A stretch of 58,310 nucleotides of DNA from Desulfofundulus luciae. GTDB lineage: Bacteria > Bacillota > Desulfotomaculia > Desulfotomaculales > Desulfovirgulaceae. Position numbers and translations under genes: made by a program. Below the pieces are notes generated by a model. It saw only the letters and a program-made list of their open reading frames with translations. It ran no database searches and was not told the DNA's origin. Position 1 is the stretch's first letter, and the number at the start of each line of letters is the position of its first letter. Location of the stretch: NCBI RefSeq assembly GCF_030813795.1, contig NZ_JAUSUX010000016.1:1-58310 (forward strand). Direction: 5' to 3'. Positions 24,977-33,171 of this stretch are shown one piece after another.

Positions 24977-25006
24977 TAGTTTTACCCGTTTTTCGACAGC
25001 TTAAAC
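24977..25006 (-). promoter_or_regulatory. Sigma-F type promoter of spoIIR
   Basis: On the minus strand, GGTAAAACTA (24977-24986) fits the sigma-F -10 pattern GGnnAnAnTR completely; 15 bases upstream GTTTA (25002-25006) fits the -35 pattern GYATA at four of five positions. It lies 47 bases before the spoIIR ATG. Confidence 0.65.
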
Positions 25007-25114
25007 CTGAGTAATGAGGGCACAGGAAAGCGAAAGCGCCGGTGAGTTTTTGTCCCCCACGGGAGCGGCCTGAAGGGACGACACCGGCGGCAGGAAGACG
25101 GCCGGAGATATAAT

Positions 25115-25888
25115 CTATAAATACTTGCGCATGTTATTTAAAGCGGCTTTTTCCAGGCGGGATACCTGGGCCTGGGAAATGCCGATCTCTTCCGCCACCT
25201 CCATCTGGGTTTTCCCCTCGTAAAAACGCAAGGTGAGAATCAACTTTTCCCGGTCGCTCAACCTTCTCAAGGCATCCCTAATGGCGATACCTTCCAGCCA
25301 GTTATGGTCGTGGTTCTTTTCGTCCTTAATCTGGTCCATGACAAAAATGGGGTCCCCGCCGTCATGATAGATGGGTTCAAACAGGGAAACGGGTTCCTGG
25401 ATGGCATCCAGGGCAAAAACAATTTCTTCCCGGGGTAGCTTCAGTTCGCCGGCAATTTCATTGATCGACGGTTCCCGGGAATACTTGTTGACCAGGTTGT
25501 CTCTTACCTGCAGGGCTTTATAGGCAATATCCCTTAAAGAACGGCTTACACGAATGGAATTGTTGTCCCTTAAGTAACGGCGGATTTCACCAATGATCAT
25601 GGGAACAGCGTAGGTGGAAAACTTAACGTTCTGGGAGAGGTCAAAATTATCGATCGCCTTCATCAATCCGATGCAACCTACCTGAAAGAGATCGTCCACA
25701 TATTCACCGCGGTTGGTAAACCGCTGGATTACCGAAAGGACCAAGCGCAGGTTACCGTTAATCAACTGGGTTCGGGCTTCCTGGTCTCCGTTGTGCATTG
25801 CTTCGAACAACTGGCGCATCTGGGCCCCCGTGAGCAGGGGGAGTTTCGAGGTGTTCACACCGCTGATCTCTACCTTGTTCACCAGCAT
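25115..25888 (-). CDS. sigG: RNA polymerase sporulation sigma factor SigG
   Basis: Late forespore sigma factor, about 257 residues. The N-terminus (MLVNKVEISGVNTSKLPLLT) is the SigG signature. Region 2 contains YVDDLFQVGCIGLMKAIDNFD and KFSTYAVPMIIGEIRR, region 4 LRLSDREKLILTLRFYEGKTQMEVAEEIGISQAQVSRLEKAAL. I start at 25888 because eight residues upstream have no family match. It follows sigE on the same strand after a terminator and has its own sigma-F type promoter, as expected. Confidence 0.97.
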   Translation of the reverse strand: MLVNKVEISGVNTSKLPLLTGAQMRQLFEAMHNGDQEARTQLINGNLRLVLSVIQRFTNRGEYVDDLFQVGCIGLMKAIDNFDLSQNVKFSTYAVPMIIGEIRRYLRDNNSIRVSRSLRDIAYKALQVRDNLVNKYSREPSINEIAGELKLPREEIVFALDAIQEPVSLFEPIYHDGGDPIFVMDQIKDEKNHDHNWLEGIAIRDALRRLSDREKLILTLRFYEGKTQMEVAEEIGISQAQVSRLEKAALNNMRKYL

Positions 25889-25937
25889 GGAAGACCGCCC
25901 ACCTCTTTTCAAGTTTTTATGCGTTTGGCCATAACCT

Positions 25938-25967
25938 CATTATTACCCAGGCCCCCTGCCTTTATAC
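25938..25967 (-). promoter_or_regulatory. Sigma-F (or sigma-G) type promoter of sigG
   Basis: Minus-strand GGTAATAATG (25938-25947) fits GGnnAnAnTR exactly and GTATA (25963-25967) fits the -35 GYATA exactly, with 15 bases between. It lies 50 bases before the sigG start and downstream of the sigE terminator. Confidence 0.75.
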
Positions 25968-25973
25968 ATGGAT

Positions 25974-26006
25974 AAAAAAAGCCCCGGCGGACTTTGGGGC
26001 TCTTTG
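25974..26006 (-). terminator. Intrinsic terminator after sigE
   Basis: GAGCCCC...GGGGCT hairpin followed on the minus strand by TTTTTTT, ending the spoIIGA-sigE unit just before the sigG promoter. Confidence 0.8.
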
Positions 26007-26011
26007 CCACC

Positions 26012-26743
26012 CTATTCCAGCCGGTGCATTTCTTTCTTAAGGCGCTTGATAATCCTTTTTTCCAACCGCGAAATGTAGGACTGGGAAATACCCAGTAAAT
26101 CGGCTACCTCCTTCTGAGTCTTTTCCACCCCGTTGTTCAAACCAAAACGAAGTTCCATAATCTTGCGCTCCCGGCCGCTCAATTTGTTCAGGGCCATATA
26201 TAAAAGCTTTTTATCTATCTCTTCCTCAATGTATTTATAGATAATGTCGTTTTCCGTACCCAGTACATCGGAAAGCAATAGCTCGTTGCCCTCCCAATCA
26301 ATGTTCAGTGGTTCGTCAAAGGATACCTCGGCCCGGGTTTTATTGTTGCGCCGCAGGTACATGAGGATTTCGTTTTCAATGCAGCGGGAAGCATAGGTGG
26401 CCAGCTTGATTTTTTTTGCGGGGTCAAAGGTGTTTACCGCCTTGATCAGCCCAATGGTTCCAATGGAAACCAGGTCCTCTATCCCCACGCCGGTATTTTC
26501 AAACTTGCGGGCTATATACACTACCAGACGCAGGTTGCGTTCAATAAGCACGGTACGCACGGCATTATCCCCGGCCTCCAGCTTGTTAATCAAAAAGGAC
26601 TCTTCATCGGTGGAAAGGGGTGGCGGGAGTGCCTCGCTGCTGCCTACATAATGGATTTCCCGCTGGTAGCCCAACCAGGCCGCCAGCCTGATCAGTAGCA
26701 AGCGGTAATACCATTTCAGTTGCACAATTTTCGGCAAAGACAT
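26012..26743 (-). CDS. sigE: RNA polymerase sporulation sigma factor SigE (pro-sigma-E)
   Basis: Early mother-cell sigma factor, about 243 residues, made as a precursor. The N-terminal pro-sequence ([24 protein letters not shown]) is a hydrophobic amphipathic segment, followed by the conserved [16 protein letters not shown] where SpoIIGA cleaves in Bacillus. Region 2 is [34 protein letters not shown]; region 4 is [43 protein letters not shown]. It is co-transcribed with spoIIGA, its activating protease. Confidence 0.98.
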   Translation of the reverse strand: MSLPKIVQLKWYYRLLLIRLAAWLGYQREIHYVGSSEALPPPLSTDEESFLINKLEAGDNAVRTVLIERNLRLVVYIARKFENTGVGIEDLVSIGTIGLIKAVNTFDPAKKIKLATYASRCIENEILMYLRRNNKTRAEVSFDEPLNIDWEGNELLLSDVLGTENDIIYKYIEEEIDKKLLYMALNKLSGRERKIMELRFGLNNGVEKTQKEVADLLGISQSYISRLEKRIIKRLKKEMHRLE

Positions 26744-26780
26744 ACTTTCCCACCCCACCTTGAAATTGCTCCCCGGCCTG

Positions 26781-27692
26781 TCAAGCTGCCCTGACCAGTG
26801 CCGGAGGTACCAGTGCCTGGTAACTTCCTAATGAATGCCTGCAAATACCCACAACTACCTGTTGAACCCCGGTACTACCACCTTTTTGGAGAATTTCCAC
26901 CCGGTCCGGCCGAATACCAATCAAAATTCCCTGCTCCTGGCCCACGGAGCGGAAGGGAATTAAACAGAGGCGGGCCGGCCAGTCAGTTCCGGCCAGGGTC
27001 GCCAGCAGGGAAGGGTCGCCGGAATCCCCCGGTTCCTCAAAAATTTGCCTCACCGCCGGGGGCAATATGGGCAGCAAGGCGGTGTACTCCACGACAATCA
27101 CCGGGTAACCGGTAAGGGGGTCCCTTAAACTGTTACCCGTATCCAACAGGCCACTCACCTCTACCCGCTGCCCTTCTACTTCCACCACCAGGGCCACCCG
27201 GTGGGCCTGCTGCTCCAACCGCGACCGCATCAACAGGGCCAGTACACGCCCTCCCCCCACCAGGGTTAAAAGAGCTAGCAACAGGCCGGGCCAGAAATAC
27301 TGCTGGATAATGCGCAATATCCGGTTCGCGGCGGAGGCAAAATCGCTATTAGAATAGAGAAGATAAATAAAACCTAGCCAGATGCCTCCCAGAGTAAAAG
27401 AAGATAAGTAAAAAAAAACCAGACAGGCGAGCAGTCTTTTCAGGGGCAAAGGAGCAAAGGCTATCACGATCATCAAGCACGAAAAGAAAATTTTCAAAGG
27501 TAAGCTAAATAACTGGTTAAAGCCCGGAACAAAGAAGAACAAAGCGTATATACTGCCCAGGGCACTGGATAATACCAGCCGGAACAAAGTTGCCCTCACC
27601 TGTGATAGTCGCCCGGCCGTCCATAATAGAATATAGTTGAGGAGCAAATTGCCTGCCAGGACCTGATCCACATAGACGACGTAACCGGTCAT
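26781..27692 (-). CDS. spoIIGA: Pro-sigma-E processing peptidase SpoIIGA
   Basis: Membrane aspartic protease of about 303 residues. Five hydrophobic segments occupy the first 160 residues, then a cytoplasmic domain with the catalytic aspartate in [15 protein letters not shown] and a retropepsin-like beta structure ([23 protein letters not shown]). It is activated by SpoIIR across the septum and cuts pro-sigma-E. I choose the ATG at 27692 ([11 protein letters not shown]), which matches the family start and lies downstream of a good -10 at 27731-27736. Confidence 0.95.
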   Translation of the reverse strand: MTGYVVYVDQVLAGNLLLNYILLWTAGRLSQVRATLFRLVLSSALGSIYALFFFVPGFNQLFSLPLKIFFSCLMIVIAFAPLPLKRLLACLVFFYLSSFTLGGIWLGFIYLLYSNSDFASAANRILRIIQQYFWPGLLLALLTLVGGGRVLALLMRSRLEQQAHRVALVVEVEGQRVEVSGLLDTGNSLRDPLTGYPVIVVEYTALLPILPPAVRQIFEEPGDSGDPSLLATLAGTDWPARLCLIPFRSVGQEQGILIGIRPDRVEILQKGGSTGVQQVVVGICRHSLGSYQALVPPALVRAA

Positions 27693-27730
27693 CAAGCCCA
27701 CTCCCACCTGGCCGTGCACAGCCCTCTACC

Positions 27731-27761
27731 ATTATATGGCCGCCTCTAGACCCTTATGACA
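27731..27761 (-). promoter_or_regulatory. Putative Spo0A-dependent spoIIG promoter
   Basis: Minus-strand TATAAT at 27731-27736 with no usual -35; instead TGTCATA at 27755-27761 resembles the 0A box (TGTCGAA) at five of seven positions in the -35 area. This agrees with the known Spo0A-driven spoIIG promoter in Bacillus, but the match is modest. Confidence 0.4.
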
Positions 27762-27789
27762 GCCTTACAAATCAATGGGCATAAAGAAA

Positions 27790-27818
27790 AGTCTGGTCTT
27801 ATTATACAATACCAGACT
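27790..27818 (-). terminator. Intrinsic terminator between the small ORF and spoIIGA
   Basis: AGTCTGGT (27790-27797) pairs with ACCAGACT (27811-27818); on the minus strand TTTTCTTT follows. It would separate the ftsZ-proximal transcript from spoIIGA. Confidence 0.6.
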
Positions 27819-27834
27819 GGTAAAATATGTCATT

Positions 27835-27978
27835 CTATGTTTCCCGGGCTTTCTTTTTTCTCTTATTCTCCGGCCCCCGTTCGGGATCTACCAGACGCTG
27901 GGCACCCCTGATGCGGTTAAGATCTTCCTTGCGATTTCCCTTCACTTCCACAGTTTTCTCGTGCTCCGGATGCTCCAA
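27835..27978 (-). CDS. Small highly charged protein, 47 residues, between ftsZ and spoIIGA
   Basis: Not a recognised family. The reading MEHPEHEKTVEVKGNRKED... ends in a strongly basic tail (NKRKKKARET). The start is a TTG nine bases after GGGAGGAGAT; an upstream in-frame GTG at 28011 would give 58 residues but without a binding site. It stands between the ftsZ terminator and another terminator, so it looks like an independent small transcript. The longer plus-strand ORF across the same bases (27775-28071) has poor protein character. The 389-base ftsZ-spoIIGA interval otherwise holds only the two hairpins and the spoIIG promoter. Confidence 0.5.
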   Translation of the reverse strand: MEHPEHEKTVEVKGNRKEDLNRIRGAQRLVDPERGPENKRKKKARET

Positions 27979-28017
27979 CTGTTCATCTCCTCCCTCCCCT
28001 TTATTGTGCACAAAAAT

Positions 28018-28050
28018 AAAAAAGCCATGTCTTTACAGACCGGCTTTTTA
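28018..28050 (-). terminator. Intrinsic terminator after ftsZ
   Basis: AAAAAGCC and GGCTTTTT form a stem around a 15-base loop and on the minus strand run into TTTTTTATTTTT. It ends the dcw transcript. Confidence 0.8.
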
Positions 28051-28081
28051 AAAAAATTTGCTCAAAACTAACTACCAAGCT

Positions 28082-29134
28082 TTAATTGCGGCGGCGTAAA
28101 AAGGCAGGAATGTCCAGGTCGTCGTGGCTGGCGAAGGGCTTAATTTCCAACTCATCTTTAGCCCGTTCTTTTTTAACCACTTTTTGATCAAAACCGGTAG
28201 CAATGACCGTTACCCGCACTTCATCTTCCATACGCTCATCGATGACCGCACCAAAAATAATGTTGGCTTCGGGATCGGCGGCCTGGGAGATAATTTCCGC
28301 CGCCTCATTTACCTCAAAGAGACCCAGGGAGGTACCGCCGGTAATGTTTAACAGCACGCCCCTGGCCCCTTCGATGGAGGTTTCCAGCAACGGGCTGGAA
28401 ATGGCCATGCGGGCCGCCTCGGTAGCCCGGTTCTCGCCGCTGGCCACCCCGATACCCATGAGGGCGGAACCGGTATCCTTCATGATTGTCTTCACATCGG
28501 CAAAATCCAGGTTGATCAAACCGGGAACGGCAATCAGGTCCGAAATGCCCTGCACGCCCTGGCGCAGAACATCGTCAGCTATGCGAAAAGCCTCTACAAT
28601 GGAGGTATGCTTGTCAATAACCTGCAACAGGCGATCGTTGGGAATGGTGATCAGGGTATCCACCTTGCCCTTAAGGTTCTGAATACCCATCTCTGCCTGG
28701 TTCATCCTCTTTCTTCCTTCGAAGGTGAAAGGCTTGGTCACCACCCCTACAGTCAAAGCACCCAGTTCCTTGGCCACCTCAGCCACCACCGGCGCCGCTC
28801 CGGTACCGGTACCACCACCCATACCGGCAGTAACAAAAACCATGTCTGCCCCCTTTAAAGCCTGGATGATATCATCCCGGCTCTCTTCAGCCGCCTTCTG
28901 CCCAATCTCCGGATTGGCACCGGCACCCAGCCCTTTGGTTAACTTGGCCCCGATCTGGATTTTATTGCTGGTTTGGGCCAATTGGAGAGCCTGGGCATCG
29001 GTGTTAACGGCAATGAACTCCACTCCCCGCAAACCGGCCATAATCATCCGGTTAACGGCGTTGTTGCCAGCCCCTCCCACTCCGATGACCTTAATATTGG
29101 CAAACTGGTTGTTTTCAAGCTCAAAGTCAAGCAT
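28082..29134 (-). CDS. ftsZ: Cell division protein FtsZ
   Basis: A 350-residue tubulin-like GTPase that polymerises into the Z ring. The N-terminal [14 protein letters not shown] binds nucleotide, the tubulin signature [10 protein letters not shown] lies near residue 105, and the T7 loop [11 protein letters not shown] near 208. The C-terminal peptide ([13 protein letters not shown]) is the FtsA/SepF docking tail. It is the last dcw gene before the sporulation block. Confidence 0.99.
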   Translation of the reverse strand: MLDFELENNQFANIKVIGVGGAGNNAVNRMIMAGLRGVEFIAVNTDAQALQLAQTSNKIQIGAKLTKGLGAGANPEIGQKAAEESRDDIIQALKGADMVFVTAGMGGGTGTGAAPVVAEVAKELGALTVGVVTKPFTFEGRKRMNQAEMGIQNLKGKVDTLITIPNDRLLQVIDKHTSIVEAFRIADDVLRQGVQGISDLIAVPGLINLDFADVKTIMKDTGSALMGIGVASGENRATEAARMAISSPLLETSIEGARGVLLNITGGTSLGLFEVNEAAEIISQAADPEANIIFGAVIDERMEDEVRVTVIATGFDQKVVKKERAKDELEIKPFASHDDLDIPAFLRRRN

Positions 29135-29169
29135 GATTATCCCCCTCTATGGCTTTTCAAGAAAATACC

Positions 29170-30396
29170 TTAACCGTCAGTACCGCTTCCATGAGGGTAA
29201 CTCCGGCGTAAGTGGGCAAAAATCTGTCTTACTCCCCGCGGCCCGAACCGGAACTCCCCGGCTGCCATCGCCAGCCTGTGGTTTTCCCGCCCGGCTACCC
29301 ATGCGGCCGCATGTCTGGCCAAAAAACGGGCAGCCTGCCAGTCCGGTTCCGTTGTAGCTACCCGGACAGGCAACTGCAAAACCCGGGAGGCCAGATCGGT
29401 CAATCCTTTTAGAAAGGAGCCGCCGCCGGTGAGTACAACCCCCCCGGGCAACGCCTTCCCCCGGGTGAGCCTGGCAATGCTTTGCTTAATTAGATCCAAA
29501 ATCTCCAGCACCCTGGATTCGATAATCTGCCTGATGGTAGCCAGGCTGGCCCGCCGGGAGGCCAGGCCACCCATGCTGGGTAATTCTACAAAAACTGTTT
29601 CTTGTGGGAAGAGGCCGATCTCGCGCTTCACCTTTTCGGCTGCATCCAGGGAAGTTCTCACTCCAATAGCCAGGTCGCTGGTAATATGTTCCCCACCCAC
29701 GGGAATAACGGTCATATCCATAAGGGTCCCACTTTTGAAGACTGTGACGGCCGTAGTTCCACCGCCTAAATCCACCAGAGCCGCGCCAAGTTCCCTCTCA
29801 ACGGTACTCAAAACTCCCTGCGCCACCACCAGTGGGTTTAATACAACCTCCGCCACCCGGAGTCCCGCCGATTCTACGGCGGTAACCAGCTGTCCTACCA
29901 TTTGACTGTCTACAGTTACCACCCGTGCTTCCAGGGATAGTTTGGAACCTGTACACCCGACGGGGTTATCCCTTTTGGGCATACCGTCAATCATAAATTC
30001 CACCGGCACTACCTGCAAAACCCGCCTTCCGGCAGGGACCTCCACTTGCCTCAGAATTTGTATCAGGTCAGCCACATCACCGGTGGTAATTTTTCCACCG
30101 TGACCAATAGTTATATCGGCATGTCTGGTGAGCACATTTACGCCGTGGCCGGAAAAACCCACGCAGATAGTACCGATCCTGCATCTTGCAGCCTCCTGGG
30201 CCATCTCCACGGCCCGCCGCACCGCCTGGGCTGCCCCTTCTACGTCAATAACTATACCCTTGCGCATGCCCAGGGATGGACACCAGCCCACTCCGACTGC
30301 CCGTCCGGGATCGGCAACCCGGGCCACCACCGCCACCATACTGGACGTACCCACATCCAGGCCGGCCACAACTTCCTTTCCAGTCAAGCGGGGCAC
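29170..30396 (-). CDS. ftsA: Cell division protein FtsA
   Basis: A 408-residue actin-like ATPase that tethers FtsZ to the membrane. Phosphate 1 is VVAGLDVGTSSMVAVV, the 1C domain follows (VVPVEFMIDGMPKRDNPVG), phosphate 2 is ALVDLGGGTTAVTVF and the adenosine motif VVLTGGGSFLKGL. The C-terminal amphipathic helix (GVRQIFAHLRRSYP) is present. It lies 35 bases before ftsZ. Confidence 0.95.
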   Translation of the reverse strand: MPRLTGKEVVAGLDVGTSSMVAVVARVADPGRAVGVGWCPSLGMRKGIVIDVEGAAQAVRRAVEMAQEAARCRIGTICVGFSGHGVNVLTRHADITIGHGGKITTGDVADLIQILRQVEVPAGRRVLQVVPVEFMIDGMPKRDNPVGCTGSKLSLEARVVTVDSQMVGQLVTAVESAGLRVAEVVLNPLVVAQGVLSTVERELGAALVDLGGGTTAVTVFKSGTLMDMTVIPVGGEHITSDLAIGVRTSLDAAEKVKREIGLFPQETVFVELPSMGGLASRRASLATIRQIIESRVLEILDLIKQSIARLTRGKALPGGVVLTGGGSFLKGLTDLASRVLQLPVRVATTEPDWQAARFLARHAAAWVAGRENHRLAMAAGEFRFGPRGVRQIFAHLRRSYPHGSGTDG

Positions 30397-30455
30397 CCCC
30401 TACCAGTTACTAAAAATGTAAAATTCAACGCCAGTCGTTCTTTTCCCTTTAAACT

Positions 30456-30803
30456 TTATTTTAATTTTTCAAAAAGGTGGCGCCGGATAATGGCCAGGTT
30501 TTGAAACAGCCGCACCCCGAAGGCCACCACGGCGGCTAAATAAAGATCGATCCCCAGGCGTTCTCCAATGAAGGCCAGACCGGCAGCCAGCAGGGCATTA
30601 CTGAAGAAACCGGAAATGAAAACGGTGTTATCAAACTGGTCCTCCATGGCTGCCCGGATGCCTCCAAAAACCGAGTCCAGGGCCGCTAGCGCCGCCACGG
30701 AAAGATACTTGGCGTAAACCTGTGGCAACACCAGGGGGATATTAAGCCCCAGCAGCACTCCCAGAACCAAACCGGCAACGGCCAGCCAGATACCTAACCA
30801 CAT
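30456..30803 (-). CDS. sbp: Small basic membrane protein Sbp (DUF1290)
   Basis: A 115-residue protein with three to four hydrophobic segments (WLGIWLAVAGLVLGVLLG, FISGFFSNALLAAGLAFIG, LYLAAVVAFGVRLF) and the DUF1290 pattern YLSVAALAALDSVFGGIRAAME. In Bacillus sbp stands in the same order, ylxW-ylxX-sbp-ftsA-ftsZ. Function not known; probably envelope or division linked by context. Confidence 0.93.
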   Translation of the reverse strand: MWLGIWLAVAGLVLGVLLGLNIPLVLPQVYAKYLSVAALAALDSVFGGIRAAMEDQFDNTVFISGFFSNALLAAGLAFIGERLGIDLYLAAVVAFGVRLFQNLAIIRRHLFEKLK

Positions 30804-30809
30804 TTTTTC

Positions 30810-31517
30810 TCACCCTTTTACCACTGGTTTGGCATAGCGAAACTCCGTCGTGCGGGAATAACCCGGGATGGTAAGCCGGTCATAGGGCTGGATCTTTACC
30901 TGGACCCCCAGATCCTGCAAGTACTCCACCAGCCCGCCGGGAATTTCCAGGGCGCTTTTTAAATTGTCCGGCTTGCCAATGGCCAGGATATGGTATGGCG
31001 GCACTATTCTAGTCAAATTAACATTAATAAAGGGGGCGGCCCAGCGAATTTCAGTGTGGGCCACTATGCGCTGGCCGTTAATGGAAAGGGCCTCGGCCCC
31101 CGCACCCCGTAGTTCATTGATCACCCGCAAGAGGTCCTCGTCCCGGATGGCATAAAGGCTGGCGGGCCCCCGTCCACCGGCCTGCTGGGGAGGATTGTCC
31201 AGGGTTAACTCAATCCCGGGCCCGGTAACGGGAACCAAACCGGCCAGCAACCTGGCTTTGGCCAGCTCATCCTTGAGGGCCTTCTCTGCTTCGGTTTGCC
31301 CCCGGGTAACCTGTTCCAGTTTAAGACTTAAGTCATTGGCCTCGGCCCCAAGTTTGCTCTTGTCCTTTTCCAGCTGGCGCAGTTCCAGGGCCAGCTCCTG
31401 CGCCCGGCCGGCCGGAACACCCTGTTCAATGTGCCTGGTAACCCGGAACTGGAAAACAATAAGTACACCCAAAACCAGGGCCACCAATCCGAGGGATAGA
31501 TACGTGGACAGCTTCAT
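30810..31517 (-). CDS. DUF881 family protein (YlxX-like)
   Basis: A 235-residue protein with an N-terminal membrane anchor (LSLGLVALVLGVLIVF), a coiled-coil stretch (LALELRQLEKDKSKLGAEANDLSLKLEQV, about residues 43-80) and the DUF881 domain (VTGPGIELTLDN, DLLRVINELRGAGAEALSINGQRIVAHTEIRWAAPFI). Paralogue of the next gene upstream. Its topology, anchored with an extracytoplasmic coiled coil, suits a divisome accessory protein, but the role is unproven. Confidence 0.93.
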   Translation of the reverse strand: MKLSTYLSLGLVALVLGVLIVFQFRVTRHIEQGVPAGRAQELALELRQLEKDKSKLGAEANDLSLKLEQVTRGQTEAEKALKDELAKARLLAGLVPVTGPGIELTLDNPPQQAGGRGPASLYAIRDEDLLRVINELRGAGAEALSINGQRIVAHTEIRWAAPFINVNLTRIVPPYHILAIGKPDNLKSALEIPGGLVEYLQDLGVQVKIQPYDRLTIPGYSRTTEFRYAKPVVKG

Positions 31518-32245
31518 TGTTTTCCTCCCTCCTCCAGCGGGCGGGCATACTCAAAGCGCACCCCTCCCGTATAGGCCGGCACGGTTAGTTGCGCTACTTT
31601 TTTAACCTCCACCTGTATACCCCAAAAGCGCAGTTGCTCCACTACCCCTCCCCGCATTAGCAGGGAATTAACTAAATTATCGGGATTACCAATGGCCGAG
31701 ACGACAAAAGGGGGGGTCAGGCGCTGGTTGCGGTTGGTTAAAATGGTCGGGCCGATACAGCGTATTTCACTGGTGGCCAGCATGCGCTGCCCGTTGATGG
31801 CTATGGCCTCGGCCCCGGCGGCCTTTAACTCGTTGATAACTTTCAGCACATCCTCATCGTGTAAAACATAAAGGTTTGGATTTTGTCCCGGCTGCAAAAC
31901 CTGGTTGCTGTCATTTAAAGTTACTTCCACCCCCGGCCCGGTAACATCTACCAGGCCGGCCGTAATACGCACCCGGTTCAATTCCTCTTTTAACGCCTTT
32001 AAGCGGGGATCGGCCGCCACTTCATCCAGGCGGGCCCGCAGGTCACTAACCCGTCTCTGGAGATCATCCCGTTCCTTTCTAGCTTGATTAACCTGGGCAG
32101 CCAGGGTTTGCGTTTGTTTAACGGGGGGCGTTTCCTGGATATCCTTGGTCAAACGAAACTGCACCGCCAGCATCAGACCCATGACCAGCCCCACCAGGAC
32201 CAACGCCCAGTGAAATCCCCTGCTTTTCACGGTCATGCCCCCCAA
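31514..32245 (-). CDS. DUF881 family protein (YlxW-like)
   Basis: A 243-residue paralogue of the downstream DUF881 gene, overlapping it by four bases. It has an N-terminal membrane segment (WALVLVGLVMGLMLAV), a coiled coil (LAAQVNQARKERDDLQRRVSDLRARLDEV) and the DUF881 core (VTGPGVEVTLND, DVLKVINELKAAGAEAIAINGQRMLATSEIRCIGPTI). The tandem pair next to ftsQ and sbp matches ylxW-ylxX of Bacillus. Confidence 0.93.
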   Translation of the reverse strand: MGGMTVKSRGFHWALVLVGLVMGLMLAVQFRLTKDIQETPPVKQTQTLAAQVNQARKERDDLQRRVSDLRARLDEVAADPRLKALKEELNRVRITAGLVDVTGPGVEVTLNDSNQVLQPGQNPNLYVLHDEDVLKVINELKAAGAEAIAINGQRMLATSEIRCIGPTILTNRNQRLTPPFVVSAIGNPDNLVNSLLMRGGVVEQLRFWGIQVEVKKVAQLTVPAYTGGVRFEYARPLEEGGKQ

Positions 32246-32263
32246 TTTCAGGCCATCTAAATT

Positions 32264-33079
32264 TTATCTGACATATTTGATCACGGGAACACCGGTAAGA
32301 TCTACATAGGCTATCTGCCGGCCCTTTACCTGTTCCAGAACCTGCAGGAGTACACCGGCTTTTTTATTGATATCCACAGGAGTACCCAGGCGGCATTCCA
32401 CTCCGTCCAGGGTATACAGCACCACCTGACCCTGACCATTAACGTGTATTTCGGAAAGGTTACTACGCAGCGGCCCGGGCAACTGATTGATCACCTGCAG
32501 GGCGGTACACAGTTTGGCATCCCGGATCACCTGCCCCGGGGCAGGGGTGGAAACAACCGCCCCCGTCACCACCGGCAGGGAACCGGCCACCCCGCTTTCC
32601 TGCAGGCATACCCCTTCCCGGTCCACCTGCATGAAACCGTCCTTGACGGGAAGCAAAGCCACTGCTTTTCTTTCCCGTACCGCAATCACTATCCGGGAGG
32701 GAAACTCGCGGGTGAGACTGACATCTTTAATGAGCGGCACGGTGCGGATCCGGGCTGCGGACTCTTTTAAATTAACCTTGAAAATATTTGTGCCGGCGGT
32801 GATCCCGGAAAGTTCCACAATTTTTTTATCCGCCAGCGAACTGTTACCGGTAACTTCAATCTCGCGCACCTCGAACAGGGGTGAACCCAGGAGGATAAAA
32901 GCGGCCAGCAGGACCACAAAGGCAAACAAAATCCTTTCGGCAAGATATTTTCCGGTACGCCGCGGTATGCCCAACCTCACCACTCCCAATAGTTTGTCCT
33001 GGAACCGGTAGAATTGATGCCCGCGGATACCAGGCATCCCTTGTATCCGGCCAGCCCGCCGGCTGGCCCCAACAAGCAA
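32264..33079 (-). CDS. ftsQ: Cell division protein FtsQ/DivIB
   Basis: Bitopic divisome protein: a cytoplasmic N-terminus, a membrane segment (ILFAFVVLLAAFILLGSPLF), then the POTRA domain (VREIEVTGNSSLADKKIVELSGITAGTNIFKVNLKESAARI) and the FtsQ beta domain (PLIKDVSLTREFPSRIVIAVRERKAVALL). At 271 residues it is of usual size; the start may be an internal one (MPGIRGHQ), since the first residues have no clear family match. Confidence 0.92.
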   Translation of the reverse strand: MLVGASRRAGRIQGMPGIRGHQFYRFQDKLLGVVRLGIPRRTGKYLAERILFAFVVLLAAFILLGSPLFEVREIEVTGNSSLADKKIVELSGITAGTNIFKVNLKESAARIRTVPLIKDVSLTREFPSRIVIAVRERKAVALLPVKDGFMQVDREGVCLQESGVAGSLPVVTGAVVSTPAPGQVIRDAKLCTALQVINQLPGPLRSNLSEIHVNGQGQVVLYTLDGVECRLGTPVDINKKAGVLLQVLEQVKGRQIAYVDLTGVPVIKYVR

Positions 33080-33171
33080 TAATACCCGGTTTTCCCGTTC
33101 CCGGATTATTATACCAAAATATTATAGCAACCGGAAAAACTTGTCCACCCAAAAACTAAAAAAGAACCACA

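Noticed and set aside
27775-28071. 99-codon plus-strand frame between spoIIGA and ftsZ
   Set aside because: Covers two terminators read backwards and has Ser/Phe/Leu-rich nonsense composition; the minus-strand small gene is better supported.
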